Under the pieces are notes generated by a model. The model was not told the origin of the DNA. It saw only the letters and a program-made list of their open reading frames with translations, and searched no databases. A DNA stretch of 36,031 nt from Eubacterium sp. (lineage in GTDB: Bacteria; Bacillota; Clostridia; Lachnospirales; Lachnospiraceae): NCBI GenBank assembly GCA_017539165.1, contig JAFYHN010000021.1, forward strand, positions 1 to 36,031, read 5' to 3'. The position numbers and the translations under genes were made by a program. The stretch's first letter is position 1. Each line of letters starts with the position of its first letter. This document shows positions 1 through 7,145 of the stretch, in pieces.

Positions 1-1509
1 CTCAACCATATCATTTCTTTCAAACTCACCATGAACAAGTACATCAAGCCCGATCTCTTCCTGAAGCTCGATACATTCCTTAATCTTCTTCTTATTAAAC
101 TCGGTATATTCCTCTTTAGTCTTAAGACCTTTTTTGAGTTCCTGTCTGTTCTTTCTTACATCAGAGGTCTGAGGAAATGAACCGATAGTTGTTGTTGGGA
201 AACTTGGCAGATTCAGTATCTCCTTCTGAAGCTTCTCTCTTTCGTCAAACGCAGGAAGTCTTGTGTAATCTGCTTCTTTGATTCCTGCAACTCTCTTCTG
301 TACTGCCTCGTCCTTGCTGTTTACTCTGCCTGCAAAAAGAGCCTGGTTGTTTTTAAATGTATCAACAGCCGCTACATTTGACGCCTCAGCATAGTCTGAA
401 AGCTTAGCAATATCAGCAAGCTCTCCAAGTTTCTCCTCCGCAAATGCAAAATGCTTTTTGTAATCATCTGTAAGTTTTGTCTCACTGTCAAGAGTGTAAG
501 GCACATGAAGCAGTGAGCATGAGGTTCCGAGAACAACATTTGATCCGTCACCGCCGTCTTTTGAAACTGCAGCTTTGATCTCTTTAAGTGCATCAATTGT
601 TTTTGCGTAATTATTCTTCCAGATGTTCTTTCCATTTACGAGTCCTGCAAAGAGAAGCTTATCCTTCGGGAAGCCAAATGTCTTAACTAGCTCTGCTGTT
701 TTTCTTCCTTCGATGAAGTCGAGTCCGATTCCGTCAAACGCAAGACTGATAACTGTTTCATAAATATCTCTGATATCACCGAAGTAAGTCTGTAGAAGAA
801 CCTTTACATCTCCTTTTACAGCAAGGATTGCCTGATATATCTCTACAAAAAGTTTGATATCATCTGAACTGAGGTCTCTTACAAGATAAGGCTCGTCGAA
901 CTGTACCCAGGCAACATTTTCTGCTTTAAGATCTTCCAGGAGAGCTTTGTATTCACGGATGAAATCCGCCTTAAAGTCATCCACACCCTTGTTTCCTGTA
1001 TACTTTGCGAGTTTAAGGAATGTAAATGGACCTACAATGACAGGCTTAGTCTCAACTCCCTGAGCCTTAGCTTCTTTGTACTCTCTGACAGGCTTATCGC
1101 CCACAAGTTTAACCTCTGTTGTGTCATCGATTTCAGGCACAAGATAGTGGTAGTTTGTATTGAACCACTTCTTCATGGCAAGTGCCTTTACATTTCCGTG
1201 ATCACCCTGGTAACCTCTTGCAAGTGCAAAATATGTACCAAGCTCAGGAAGCCCAAGTTCTTTATATCTGTCAGGTATCACATTGAAAAGAAATGCAGTA
1301 TCAAGAACTCCATCATAAAATGAGAAATCATTTGATGATATAAAATCAATTCCCACATTCTTCTGCTTAAGAAGTCCGTACTGTCTTATCTCCTTTGCAA
1401 CACCCTCAAGGATGTCTTCTCCTATCTCACTTCTGAAATATTTCTCAGATGCAAATTTTAATTCTCTATCTTTTCCAATTCTTGGAAAACCTATAACTGA
1501 TGTCTTCAA
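1..1509 (-). CDS. metE: Cobalamin-independent methionine synthase (5-methyltetrahydropteroyltriglutamate--homocysteine methyltransferase), 3' end outside window
   Basis: MetE transfers the methyl group of 5-methyl-tetrahydropteroyl-polyglutamate to homocysteine, the last step of methionine synthesis, without B12. The visible 503 residues begin KTSVIGFPRIGKDREL, the usual N-terminal folate-domain start, and run into the C-terminal barrel (TTTIGSFPQTSDVR near residue 440). The family is about 750-770 residues, so the zinc-binding His/Cys/Glu/Cys ligands lie beyond the window edge. I chose a TTG start at 1509 because a perfect AGGAGG (1518-1523) sits 8 nt upstream. The gene stands alone behind three LysR-type boxes, so methionine-responsive activation is likely (inference). 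Confidence 0.95.
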   Translation of the reverse strand, partial: MKTSVIGFPRIGKDRELKFASEKYFRSEIGEDILEGVAKEIRQYGLLKQKNVGIDFISSNDFSFYDGVLDTAFLFNVIPDRYKELGLPELGTYFALARGYQGDHGNVKALAMKKWFNTNYHYLVPEIDDTTEVKLVGDKPVREYKEAKAQGVETKPVIVGPFTFLKLAKYTGNKGVDDFKADFIREYKALLEDLKAENVAWVQFDEPYLVRDLSSDDIKLFVEIYQAILAVKGDVKVLLQTYFGDIRDIYETVISLAFDGIGLDFIEGRKTAELVKTFGFPKDKLLFAGLVNGKNIWKNNYAKTIDALKEIKAAVSKDGGDGSNVVLGTSCSLLHVPYTLDSETKLTDDYKKHFAFAEEKLGELADIAKLSDYAEASNVAAVDTFKNNQALFAGRVNSKDEAVQKRVAGIKEADYTRLPAFDEREKLQKEILNLPSFPTTTIGSFPQTSDVRKNRQELKKGLKTKEEYTEFNKKKIKECIELQEEIGLDVLVHGEFERNDMVE

Positions 1510-1593
1510 ATATCTATCCTCCTGTTCTATTCGTTATGCAGAGTATAAAGGAAGAAATGAAATAGGTAAAATATATAAATCATTTGACTTTGC

Positions 1594-1664
1594 ATAGATT
1601 TTTTCTATATTCATGAGCATTGTATAGTTTACCTCTATCATTCGTTATAGGTATCATCTATAAC
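1594..1664 (-). promoter_or_regulatory. Three ATAG-N7-CTAT boxes upstream of metE
   Basis: Three copies of the same dyad lie 85-155 nt upstream of the metE start: 1594-1608, 1624-1638 and 1647-1661. Each is ATAG, seven bases, CTAT; the third extends to GTTATAG-N7-CTATAAC (1644-1664). This is a T-N11-A architecture, as expected for LysR-family regulators; MetR and MtaR/CmbR are known LysR-type regulators of methionine genes. No such regulator gene is nearby. A weak AT-rich -10 lies downstream without a good -35, which fits an activator-dependent promoter. Confidence 0.6.
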
Positions 1665-1693
1665 AATTCTTTCCCGAAAATCATTATCAAAAT

Positions 1694-1738
1694 GAAAAAT
1701 ATGACAGTTGAAATCTGATTTCAACTGTCATATTTTTC
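1694..1738. terminator. Perfect 45-nt palindrome, terminator of the DUF4317 gene (copy 1 of a repeat)
   Basis: Two perfect 22-nt arms flank one central base, with A-rich 5' and T-rich 3' flanks on either strand, so it can terminate in both directions. The TGA stop of the DUF4317 gene (1737-1739) lies inside its edge. The 48-nt sequence 1691-1738 recurs without change at 20728-20775. Confidence 0.8.
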
Positions 1739-2966
1739 ATTTTACCGGTATACCATTCACAGTAAGATCATCCGTAAGTTCTATTACAAGACATTTCTTG
1801 CCATCTATCACCTTAGTTTCTAATATATCCGTATGCTTGCTGTTAATTCGAAGCACCATATCCTTTGTCTTTACTTCGAAATTTCTTACCGGAACAACAT
1901 TATCAGCAAAGAGTTTCTCTTCAACCTTAATCTGAGGAACATATGAGTTTTTAGATGTTCCTTCAACCTCCAGGTTTTCATCACCAATCTCATTCTCTAT
2001 CTGATTCTGCTGAAGTCTCTTCACATCAAACTGCTCATCGAATTTCTTATCGAACTTCTCGAGTTTTTCCTGAGATACACCACTGCTTTCAAAAACATTT
2101 CTTACTGCGTGCTTATCCAGGAATACGGTCTCTCCCTCTGCCTCATTCTTCCTGTTTTTAATTGTCTCACTCAGATTTTCCTGAATGGAAAGTACTGTTT
2201 CAAAACTTGTTTCTTCGCCTAGAACATCAGCAACGAATTCTGTGAAGCCTTCCTTCTGCTGCTTGGCAGGAAGAGTTGTAGAAACACCGAGGACATTTTC
2301 AAGAAATCTATCCTGAAGCTGATCTGTTCTCTTGCATGAATAAAGAATGGCAGAATCATCTGAGCTTCTGTCGTTAAATGCAGGGAACAGAAATCCGGTA
2401 TCAGGGAGTTCAACCGCAAATATCTGTCTGAGTGTATGTATCTCCCCAAGATCATCATCGAATCCGAGTCCCGGCTTGGTAAGCTTCATCGGACATATAC
2501 TGCAAAGCACATAGCTGTATACTTCGTCTGACGCATCATCCATCTCGATTCCATCCGTAGTCATACCAGGAACATCATAAGACTGGAAGATAAGAAGAAT
2601 CAGATAATTTCCTACATAATTATAATTTTCAATCACTTTATCATAGAAACTTTCAAGAACAGCATCATCCTTAAGCTCTGACTTCTTCAGTTTCAGAAGA
2701 AGCCCCTTGCCCGATTCAGATGAGCTTCCTTCCTGATCAACAAATCCCATATCCAGAAGATTCTTACCAGGCGTACCAGAAAGAGTCTTTCTGAATATTT
2801 CCAGATATTTGTACATTTCCTCTTCAGGAAGATTATAGAAAGATTCACAAAAAGACTTAACCTTCTCCTTCTCTCCATTTACGTAACAGCCTGCAAGCTT
2901 CAGTATGTTGCAGTCCTGTATCGTATCAAATAATGATTTAATCTCATTTATTTCTTTCTTTATCAT
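1737..2966 (-). CDS. DUF4317 family protein
   Basis: The 409-residue protein matches the DUF4317 family as I remember it: an N-terminal KKEINEIKSLF segment, the GCYVNGEKEKVKSF motif near residue 27 and the LSGTPGKNLLDMGF segment near residue 62. The family is widespread in Clostridia and has no established function. No signal peptide or membrane segment is seen, so it is probably cytoplasmic. The ATG at 2966 has a GAGG about 13 nt upstream. The gene ends inside a strong palindromic terminator and follows the membrane spermidine-synthase-like gene by 36 nt, so they may share a transcript. Confidence 0.8.
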   Translation of the reverse strand: MIKKEINEIKSLFDTIQDCNILKLAGCYVNGEKEKVKSFCESFYNLPEEEMYKYLEIFRKTLSGTPGKNLLDMGFVDQEGSSSESGKGLLLKLKKSELKDDAVLESFYDKVIENYNYVGNYLILLIFQSYDVPGMTTDGIEMDDASDEVYSYVLCSICPMKLTKPGLGFDDDLGEIHTLRQIFAVELPDTGFLFPAFNDRSSDDSAILYSCKRTDQLQDRFLENVLGVSTTLPAKQQKEGFTEFVADVLGEETSFETVLSIQENLSETIKNRKNEAEGETVFLDKHAVRNVFESSGVSQEKLEKFDKKFDEQFDVKRLQQNQIENEIGDENLEVEGTSKNSYVPQIKVEEKLFADNVVPVRNFEVKTKDMVLRINSKHTDILETKVIDGKKCLVIELTDDLTVNGIPVK

Positions 2967-3002
2967 CTTAAATGTTACCTCAAACTTTAATTTACTGTTC
3001 AG

Positions 3003-4640
3003 TTAAAAGCTTTCTATAAGCCCTTCAAGACCTTTTTCCTTATAGACATCCTTATAGTACTCTACCTCTTCTCCGATCAGGCTGTCTATTGCTTTCATAC
3101 CGAGCACCTCAACCGGTGCCTTGTCGTCTGTCATGATCAGGTCACCAGCAGCATATCTGGTCATATTGTCACTGACCTTCTGTATCATAGCATGAAGTTC
3201 TTCGTTCTGTTCCTTATCAAGATTTGCTTTGAGACGGCTGAACATCTCTGGATCACTGCCCGCAAAAAGCTCGCGGTTTGTATTTCCAGTCACGTCTACC
3301 GTATATATTTCTGAGAAAACCTGAGCAATCGTATCAGAGAGATATTCATTTATCCCACCATTTACATCAGACTTCATATTCATATTTACGACCATCACAC
3401 CATCCGGTACAAGCTGTTCTTTTACAAGCGAAAAAAACTCTACTGAAGACATCTGAAAAGGAATAGTAATATCCTGATAAGCATCAACCATTATAACATC
3501 ATACTTGTCGGCTTCTGTCTTTTCCTTCTTTCCTGAGCTGAGTGCCTCAAGATATGCTCTTCCATCATAAGTCGTAACTTTTATATCATCCGGAAGCTCA
3601 AAATACTCATGAGCAAGTGCCGTGATCTTCTCATCTATCTCGACTCCTTCTATATACATATCACCAAAATATCTACGACACTGAGTCGCATAAGTTCCAG
3701 TTCCCATTCCTAGAATAAGGACTCTAAGGGGTTTCTTCTTCTCATAGATTCCCGCCATATATGGTGCTGCCATAGCATAGTCGTAGTACATTCCCGTAAG
3801 GACCTTATCCTTTTTATAGATTGATTGAACTCCGAACAGAGTATTGGTAGAAAGGATGATGCTGGAATCATTTTCCGAAACCTGAAGGTAGTTATAAACT
3901 GATTCGTCTTCAACTTTGAGGTCATTTTCCCAGAAGGCAAAGCTGTTATCATGTCCAAAGATACAGCACAGGAGAAATATCACACCTGCAACTGGTACCT
4001 TGACAGTTTTTATCTTCCCACTCACAAAATATACTACAGCAAGTCCAAGAAGGATTCCTGCAAATATCAGAAATGTAATCGATGTTCCTACAGCAGGAAT
4101 ACTGATAAATGTAGGAACAAATGTTCCGATGATGCTTCCTATAGTATTTGATGCATTAAGCGTTCCAACAACCTTACCGCTGTCGTCCAGACTATCGACC
4201 GTGTACTTTACAAGCGATGGTGTTACCGTTCCAAGAAGGAACAGCGGAAATACGAATACCACCATACATGCCGCAAATGCTGCTATGATAAGAAAGTTTG
4301 TACTTATGGTAAATATCAAAAGAGCAGATATTCCCATAATGATATACTTTCCCACTACTGGTATCAGACCTATCCAGATAGCTGCGATAACTATCCTACC
4401 ATATAGCTTATCCGGATTCGGATTCTTATCTGCAGCTCTTCCTCCGTAGATATTTCCGAGAGCCATCGCGATCATGATAGTTCCAATGATTATCGTCCAA
4501 ACAATCTGTGAAGAACTGAAGTAGGGAGCAAGTAGTCTGCTCGCTCCCAATTCCACTGCCATAACCGACATACCCGCAAAGAATTCGGTTATGTACAGAT
4601 ATGCTTTATTTTTTAGTATCTTTCTTTCTTCCTGTTTCAT
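3003..4640 (-). CDS. Membrane-fused spermidine-synthase-like protein
   Basis: A 545-residue fusion. Residues 12-230 hold about seven or eight hydrophobic helices resembling the integral-membrane half of fused 'MFS/spermidine synthase' proteins, and residues 300-500 hold a Rossmann-fold aminopropyltransferase-like domain. The domain shows the nucleotide-binding GMGTG (311-315), an acidic residue at the end of strand 2 (EGVEID, 332-337), TYDGRAYL (357-364) and VDAYQD (385-390). Substrate is unknown for this class; polyamine synthesis cannot be assumed, because no S-adenosylmethionine decarboxylase gene is nearby. A GAGAG ribosome site precedes the ATG. Confidence 0.85.
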   Translation of the reverse strand: MKQEERKILKNKAYLYITEFFAGMSVMAVELGASRLLAPYFSSSQIVWTIIIGTIMIAMALGNIYGGRAADKNPNPDKLYGRIVIAAIWIGLIPVVGKYIIMGISALLIFTISTNFLIIAAFAACMVVFVFPLFLLGTVTPSLVKYTVDSLDDSGKVVGTLNASNTIGSIIGTFVPTFISIPAVGTSITFLIFAGILLGLAVVYFVSGKIKTVKVPVAGVIFLLCCIFGHDNSFAFWENDLKVEDESVYNYLQVSENDSSIILSTNTLFGVQSIYKKDKVLTGMYYDYAMAAPYMAGIYEKKKPLRVLILGMGTGTYATQCRRYFGDMYIEGVEIDEKITALAHEYFELPDDIKVTTYDGRAYLEALSSGKKEKTEADKYDVIMVDAYQDITIPFQMSSVEFFSLVKEQLVPDGVMVVNMNMKSDVNGGINEYLSDTIAQVFSEIYTVDVTGNTNRELFAGSDPEMFSRLKANLDKEQNEELHAMIQKVSDNMTRYAAGDLIMTDDKAPVEVLGMKAIDSLIGEEVEYYKDVYKEKGLEGLIESF

Positions 4641-4691
4641 ATAGTTCTCTCGTTTGCTTCCTTCTCAATACACCCAATCTGTGCCTTAACC

Positions 4692-4734
4692 TTGAAAGGC
4701 CGTTACAGAGATTACTCTCCGTAACGGCTTTCAA
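4692..4734 (-). terminator. Strong hairpin after the 68-residue gene
   Basis: GCCGTTAC pairs with GTAACGGC, extended inward by GGAGA/TCTCT and outward by TTGAAA/TTTCAA. The stop codon of the upstream gene is embedded in the 5' arm. The U-tract is poor, so it may be an imperfect terminator or an mRNA-stabilising hairpin before the membrane spermidine-synthase-like gene. Confidence 0.5.
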
Positions 4735-4937
4735 TCGTGTTTCTTAAAACTTATAGTGCGAGTTCCTGCAGATATCTTGAATATTACATATCCATAGTCT
4801 TTGATCTCGCCTTTATACCTGATAATAGATGCATCAACGTCTATCCCGGTTGTTGTTTTAATCTCATCGTATGTCATCTCGAATGCCTCCCGCCCATCAT
4901 TCTGGACATACTCCCACAATGGTACATAATTACTCAT
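4731..4937 (-). CDS. Small conserved protein of the 'PLWEY' type
   Basis: This 68-residue protein begins MSNYVPLWEYVQNDGREAFEM and continues with MTYDEIKTTTGIDVDASI and a C-terminal GYVIFKISAGTRTISFKK. The pattern 'Y-PLWEYL...G...LTFDEIE' is shared by many small bacterial proteins (I believe DUF7662, from memory). These are small alpha/beta proteins without known role. A GAGGTGATGACTT ribosome site precedes the ATG and a hairpin follows. No membrane segment. The gene appears monocistronic or at the head of the following operon. Confidence 0.65.
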   Translation of the reverse strand: MSNYVPLWEYVQNDGREAFEMTYDEIKTTTGIDVDASIIRYKGEIKDYGYVIFKISAGTRTISFKKHD

Positions 4938-5142
4938 AAGTCATCACCTCGTTGTTTTGGTAGTTCTATTATAGCATATATCCAACAGATTTCTCCATTG
5001 TCAGTTTTTCATAGTTTTTCTTCTGTATTATTAGATTTCTCCAGCAAAAACATCGTTAGTTTCCAGTTTTCGCTTGAAATATTCATTCACCACACCAGAA
5101 CCCCGCAAAAAGTTTCCATACCTCATCGATTATTTTATCAGC

Positions 5143-5181
5143 AAAAATACGTCTGCAAATGTATTAAAACACTTGCAGACG
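5143..5181 (-). terminator. Rho-independent terminator of the ybaK-like gene
   Basis: On the minus strand CGTCTGCAA pairs with TTGCAGACG (arms 5173-5181 and 5150-5158), with a further TGT/ACA inside, and a TATTTTTG tract follows. It lies 10 nt after the stop codon. Confidence 0.8.
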
Positions 5182-5190
5182 CTCATATGT

Positions 5191-5670
5191 TTATTCTTCT
5201 ACGATCACATCCGAATATTTACTCTGTGAAACCTTTTCAAGATTCTCTGGAGAAAGCTCTACCTGAAAGCCAACCTTTCCCGCACTCACATATATCTTAT
5301 CAAGATCCTTAGCTGTCTCATGAATAAATGTAGGAAAATGTTTCTTCATACCTACCGGAGAACATCCACCATGTACATAACCAGTAAGCGGAAGCAGATC
5401 CTTCTGTTTTATCATGCTTATAGACTTTTCACCGGCAGCCTTAGCAGCTTTTTTCAGATCCAGTTCACCTTTGACGGGAACTACGAAAACATAATACTGC
5501 CCGGACTTCGCCTGCGTAACAAGAGTTTTAAATACCTTATCAGGATTCTCTCCGAGAAGAGCCGCTATCTCTTCCCCGGTCATCGTTGCATCGGGTTCAT
5601 AGCTGTGACTCTTATAGTCTATCTTCTTACTGTCAAGAACTCTCATTACATTTGTCTTTTCTGCACTCAA
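5191..5670 (-). CDS. ybaK: Cys-tRNA(Pro)/Cys-tRNA(Cys) deacylase, YbaK/EbsC family
   Basis: YbaK hydrolyses cysteine mischarged on tRNA(Pro), a trans-editing activity supporting prolyl-tRNA synthetase. The 159-residue protein has the YbaK/aa-tRNA-editing domain across its length: MTGEEIAALLGENPDKVFKTLV, then the conserved lysine in LDLKKAAKAAGEKSI and the GGCSPVGMKK segment. A longer reading frame begins with ATG at 5712, but the TTG at 5670 has GAGGAG 8 nt upstream, matches the family's usual length of about 155-160, and avoids a 20-nt overlap with the preceding gene. A terminator follows directly. Confidence 0.9.
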   Translation of the reverse strand: MSAEKTNVMRVLDSKKIDYKSHSYEPDATMTGEEIAALLGENPDKVFKTLVTQAKSGQYYVFVVPVKGELDLKKAAKAAGEKSISMIKQKDLLPLTGYVHGGCSPVGMKKHFPTFIHETAKDLDKIYVSAGKVGFQVELSPENLEKVSQSKYSDVIVEE

Positions 5671-5692
5671 TTTGGTTACTCCTCTAATTAAT

Positions 5693-6301
5693 CTACAGAC
5701 TCTTTTCCTCAACTATATCTTTTGCAGTAACCTTTACAAAACATGCCGACGTAATTATTGAGACTCCCATTCCCATGAGCAATCCCATAAGAATATCATG
5801 AAAAATTATTGCAAATAATAGTGTGATTATTATAAATAATACTGTCTTGTTTACTACTACTCCACATACGTCTACTGACTCAACCGGATCAACACTCACA
5901 CCATTATACTCCGCTTTACCTGTAAGTGCCATACCAACTTCGTTTTTGAAATATTTTACCATATTCTCATCAAAGTATACTTTCTCATCCTTATACTGAG
6001 AATCAAAATAACTCTCTTTTTCTACATACTTGATATGTGGTCTTATACAAGAATCAACAGAATTCGCAGATATTTCAAATGGAACTTTCTTAACTACTGA
6101 AACTCCAAGCAGATGCTTTACGCCGTCAATCTTCTTTATCATTCCGTAAACTCTTCCATCTTTTTCTGCAACGATCTCTTTCAGCATTTCAATTGAAAGC
6201 TCGTCCTTCAGGCCATCCGATATTACCATATTTCCCTTATCAAATGCCTTCATTGTTCTTCTTGAAATAAATACTATACTACATCCCTTTACATTTTTCA
6301 T
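5693..6301 (-). CDS. Unknown membrane-anchored protein
   Basis: I do not recognise this 202-residue protein. Residues 1-130 are soluble and mixed alpha/beta (KGCSIVFISRRTMKAF near the start); residues about 150-195 contain two hydrophobic helices separated by a short turn (FHDILMGLLMGMG), ending in a charged tail VKVTAKDIVEEKSL. It is therefore probably inner-membrane with a cytoplasmic N-terminal domain. The ATG at 6301 is preferred over an upstream ATG at 6397 because AAAGGAGAA lies 5-7 nt before it and the upstream extension is low-complexity Asn/Lys. It probably shares a transcript with ybaK, 22 nt downstream. Confidence 0.6.
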   Translation of the reverse strand: MKNVKGCSIVFISRRTMKAFDKGNMVISDGLKDELSIEMLKEIVAEKDGRVYGMIKKIDGVKHLLGVSVVKKVPFEISANSVDSCIRPHIKYVEKESYFDSQYKDEKVYFDENMVKYFKNEVGMALTGKAEYNGVSVDPVESVDVCGVVVNKTVLFIIITLLFAIIFHDILMGLLMGMGVSIITSACFVKVTAKDIVEEKSL

Positions 6302-6469
6302 AACTACTTCTCCTTTTTTATCTTTGTTTTTTTTGTTTGGTTTGTATTTGTTTGTGTTTGCTTTTGATGTACTGATAATAACTCTTTCACGCGCCAATTG
6401 TTAAAATATGGAGTGAATCGACATATTAATGTCGTCAATGGAAATATATAAAGGAATGCAGCCTTTTTC

Positions 6470-6718
6470 ATAAAGCAAGAGAGCCCAATCCAGCATTAAC
6501 CGGACCAGACTCTCAGGGGACAAACACTTTAGTATTTATGTAATGTTATTCAAAGGGCTTTAGTTATATTTATATGCGCATCGATTTATCCGTAAAAATA
6601 AGAGATATCACAAATTCAGCAGGTTTTGTTCATGACTATCTCTTGATTGTATGTTCGCGATATAGCTTTTAATCCACGCATATGAACACAGTATAGAGGT
6701 TCATTTCTTTTTTGTCAA
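6470..6718 (-). ncRNA. Candidate small RNA or long leader with near-consensus promoter
   Basis: On the minus strand TTGACA (6713-6718), exactly 17 nt, then TATACT (6690-6695) form an excellent sigma-70-type promoter with predicted start near 6683. No plausible ORF follows for about 380 nt. The predicted RNA has a long-range stem ATATGCGTG/TGCGCATAT, an inner stem AAGAGATA/TATCTCTT and, at 6479-6514, a 13-bp hairpin (GAGAGTCTGGTCC with GGATTGGGCTCTC, counting G-U pairs) followed by a moderate T-rich stretch. It is either a ~210-nt independent RNA or a leader with an attenuator before the 202-residue membrane protein gene. I could not assign it to a known RNA family; a TPP riboswitch was considered and rejected. 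Confidence 0.45.
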
Positions 6719-6771
6719 GGAGAAAGACGAAAAATGTCCGCGTTCATGATTCTTAAATGCACGGTTACGAC

Positions 6772-6848
6772 ATGTCAATACGCGAAAATGACATTAAATC
6801 ATCCTGTTAGTACTGAATTAAACCGAGATAGATTATTTCCTATATAAT
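6772..6848 (+). promoter_or_regulatory. Promoter region of the 59-residue peptide gene, with upstream dyad
   Basis: A TATAAT (6843-6848) lies 58 nt before the start codon, but no good -35 is present at 16-18 nt spacing. A perfect dyad ATGTCA-N11-TGACAT (6772-6777 and 6789-6794) is centred about 72 nt upstream of the predicted start site, a typical activator position. The regulator is unknown; the adjacent LytTR protein is one candidate (inference). Confidence 0.4.
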
Positions 6849-6906
6849 AACCACAGAATAAAAAGTTACTGTTCAAGGTAACAAAAGCGAAAAGGAGATA
6901 TACATT

Positions 6907-7086
6907 ATGAATAAGGTATTAACAGGAATTATCGTCACTGTAGTCACACTTTTAATACTTCTTGTAGTCAGCATCATCTGCAACAAAAACGGTATCGATC
7001 TCAACAATACAGGAGTCGGAACTGTTTGTGCTATCGGCGCAATGCTTGTCTATGAAGGTCTGACAAAGAAACGTGATGTGAAATAA
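6907..7086 (+). CDS. Small membrane peptide (59 aa)
   Basis: The ORF starts MNKVLTGIIVTVVTLLILLV and is preceded by AAAAGGAGATATACATT, a strong ribosome site, with a terminator directly after its stop. One clear transmembrane helix covers residues 5-25; a second weaker one covers about 37-51, and the tail TKKRDVK is basic. It has its own promoter region and sits convergent to a GHKL kinase gene. It resembles no recognised family and lacks an AgrD-like cyclisation motif that I can see. A role as a signal, kinase partner or target of the neighbouring two-component system is only an inference. Confidence 0.65.
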   Translation: MNKVLTGIIVTVVTLLILLVVSIICNKNGIDLNNTGVGTVCAIGAMLVYEGLTKKRDVK

Positions 7087-7095
7087 TAAATAATT

Positions 7096-7128
7096 AGCGC
7101 CAGAGGAATAATCCTTTGGCGCTGTTTT
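7096..7128 (+). terminator. Terminator of the 59-residue peptide gene
   Basis: AGCGCCAGAGGA pairs with TCCTTTGGCGCT across an ATAA loop (7096-7123), one G-U pair, followed by GTTTTG. It lies between this gene and the convergent kinase gene. Confidence 0.85.
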
Positions 7129-7145
7129 GCTAACTGAATATTGAC

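Noticed and set aside
3916-4449. Plus-strand 177-codon frame antisense to the spermidine-synthase-like gene.
   Set aside because: It is the shadow of a hydrophobic protein region; no ribosome site and no recognisable domain.
6479-6520. Similarity of the hairpin (CTGAGA, CCGG-TTAATG-CTGG on minus) to a TPP riboswitch core.
   Set aside because: The conserved 5' GGGG-type strand and ACCC segment of the TPP aptamer are missing and the spacing is too short; a plain terminator-like hairpin explains it better.
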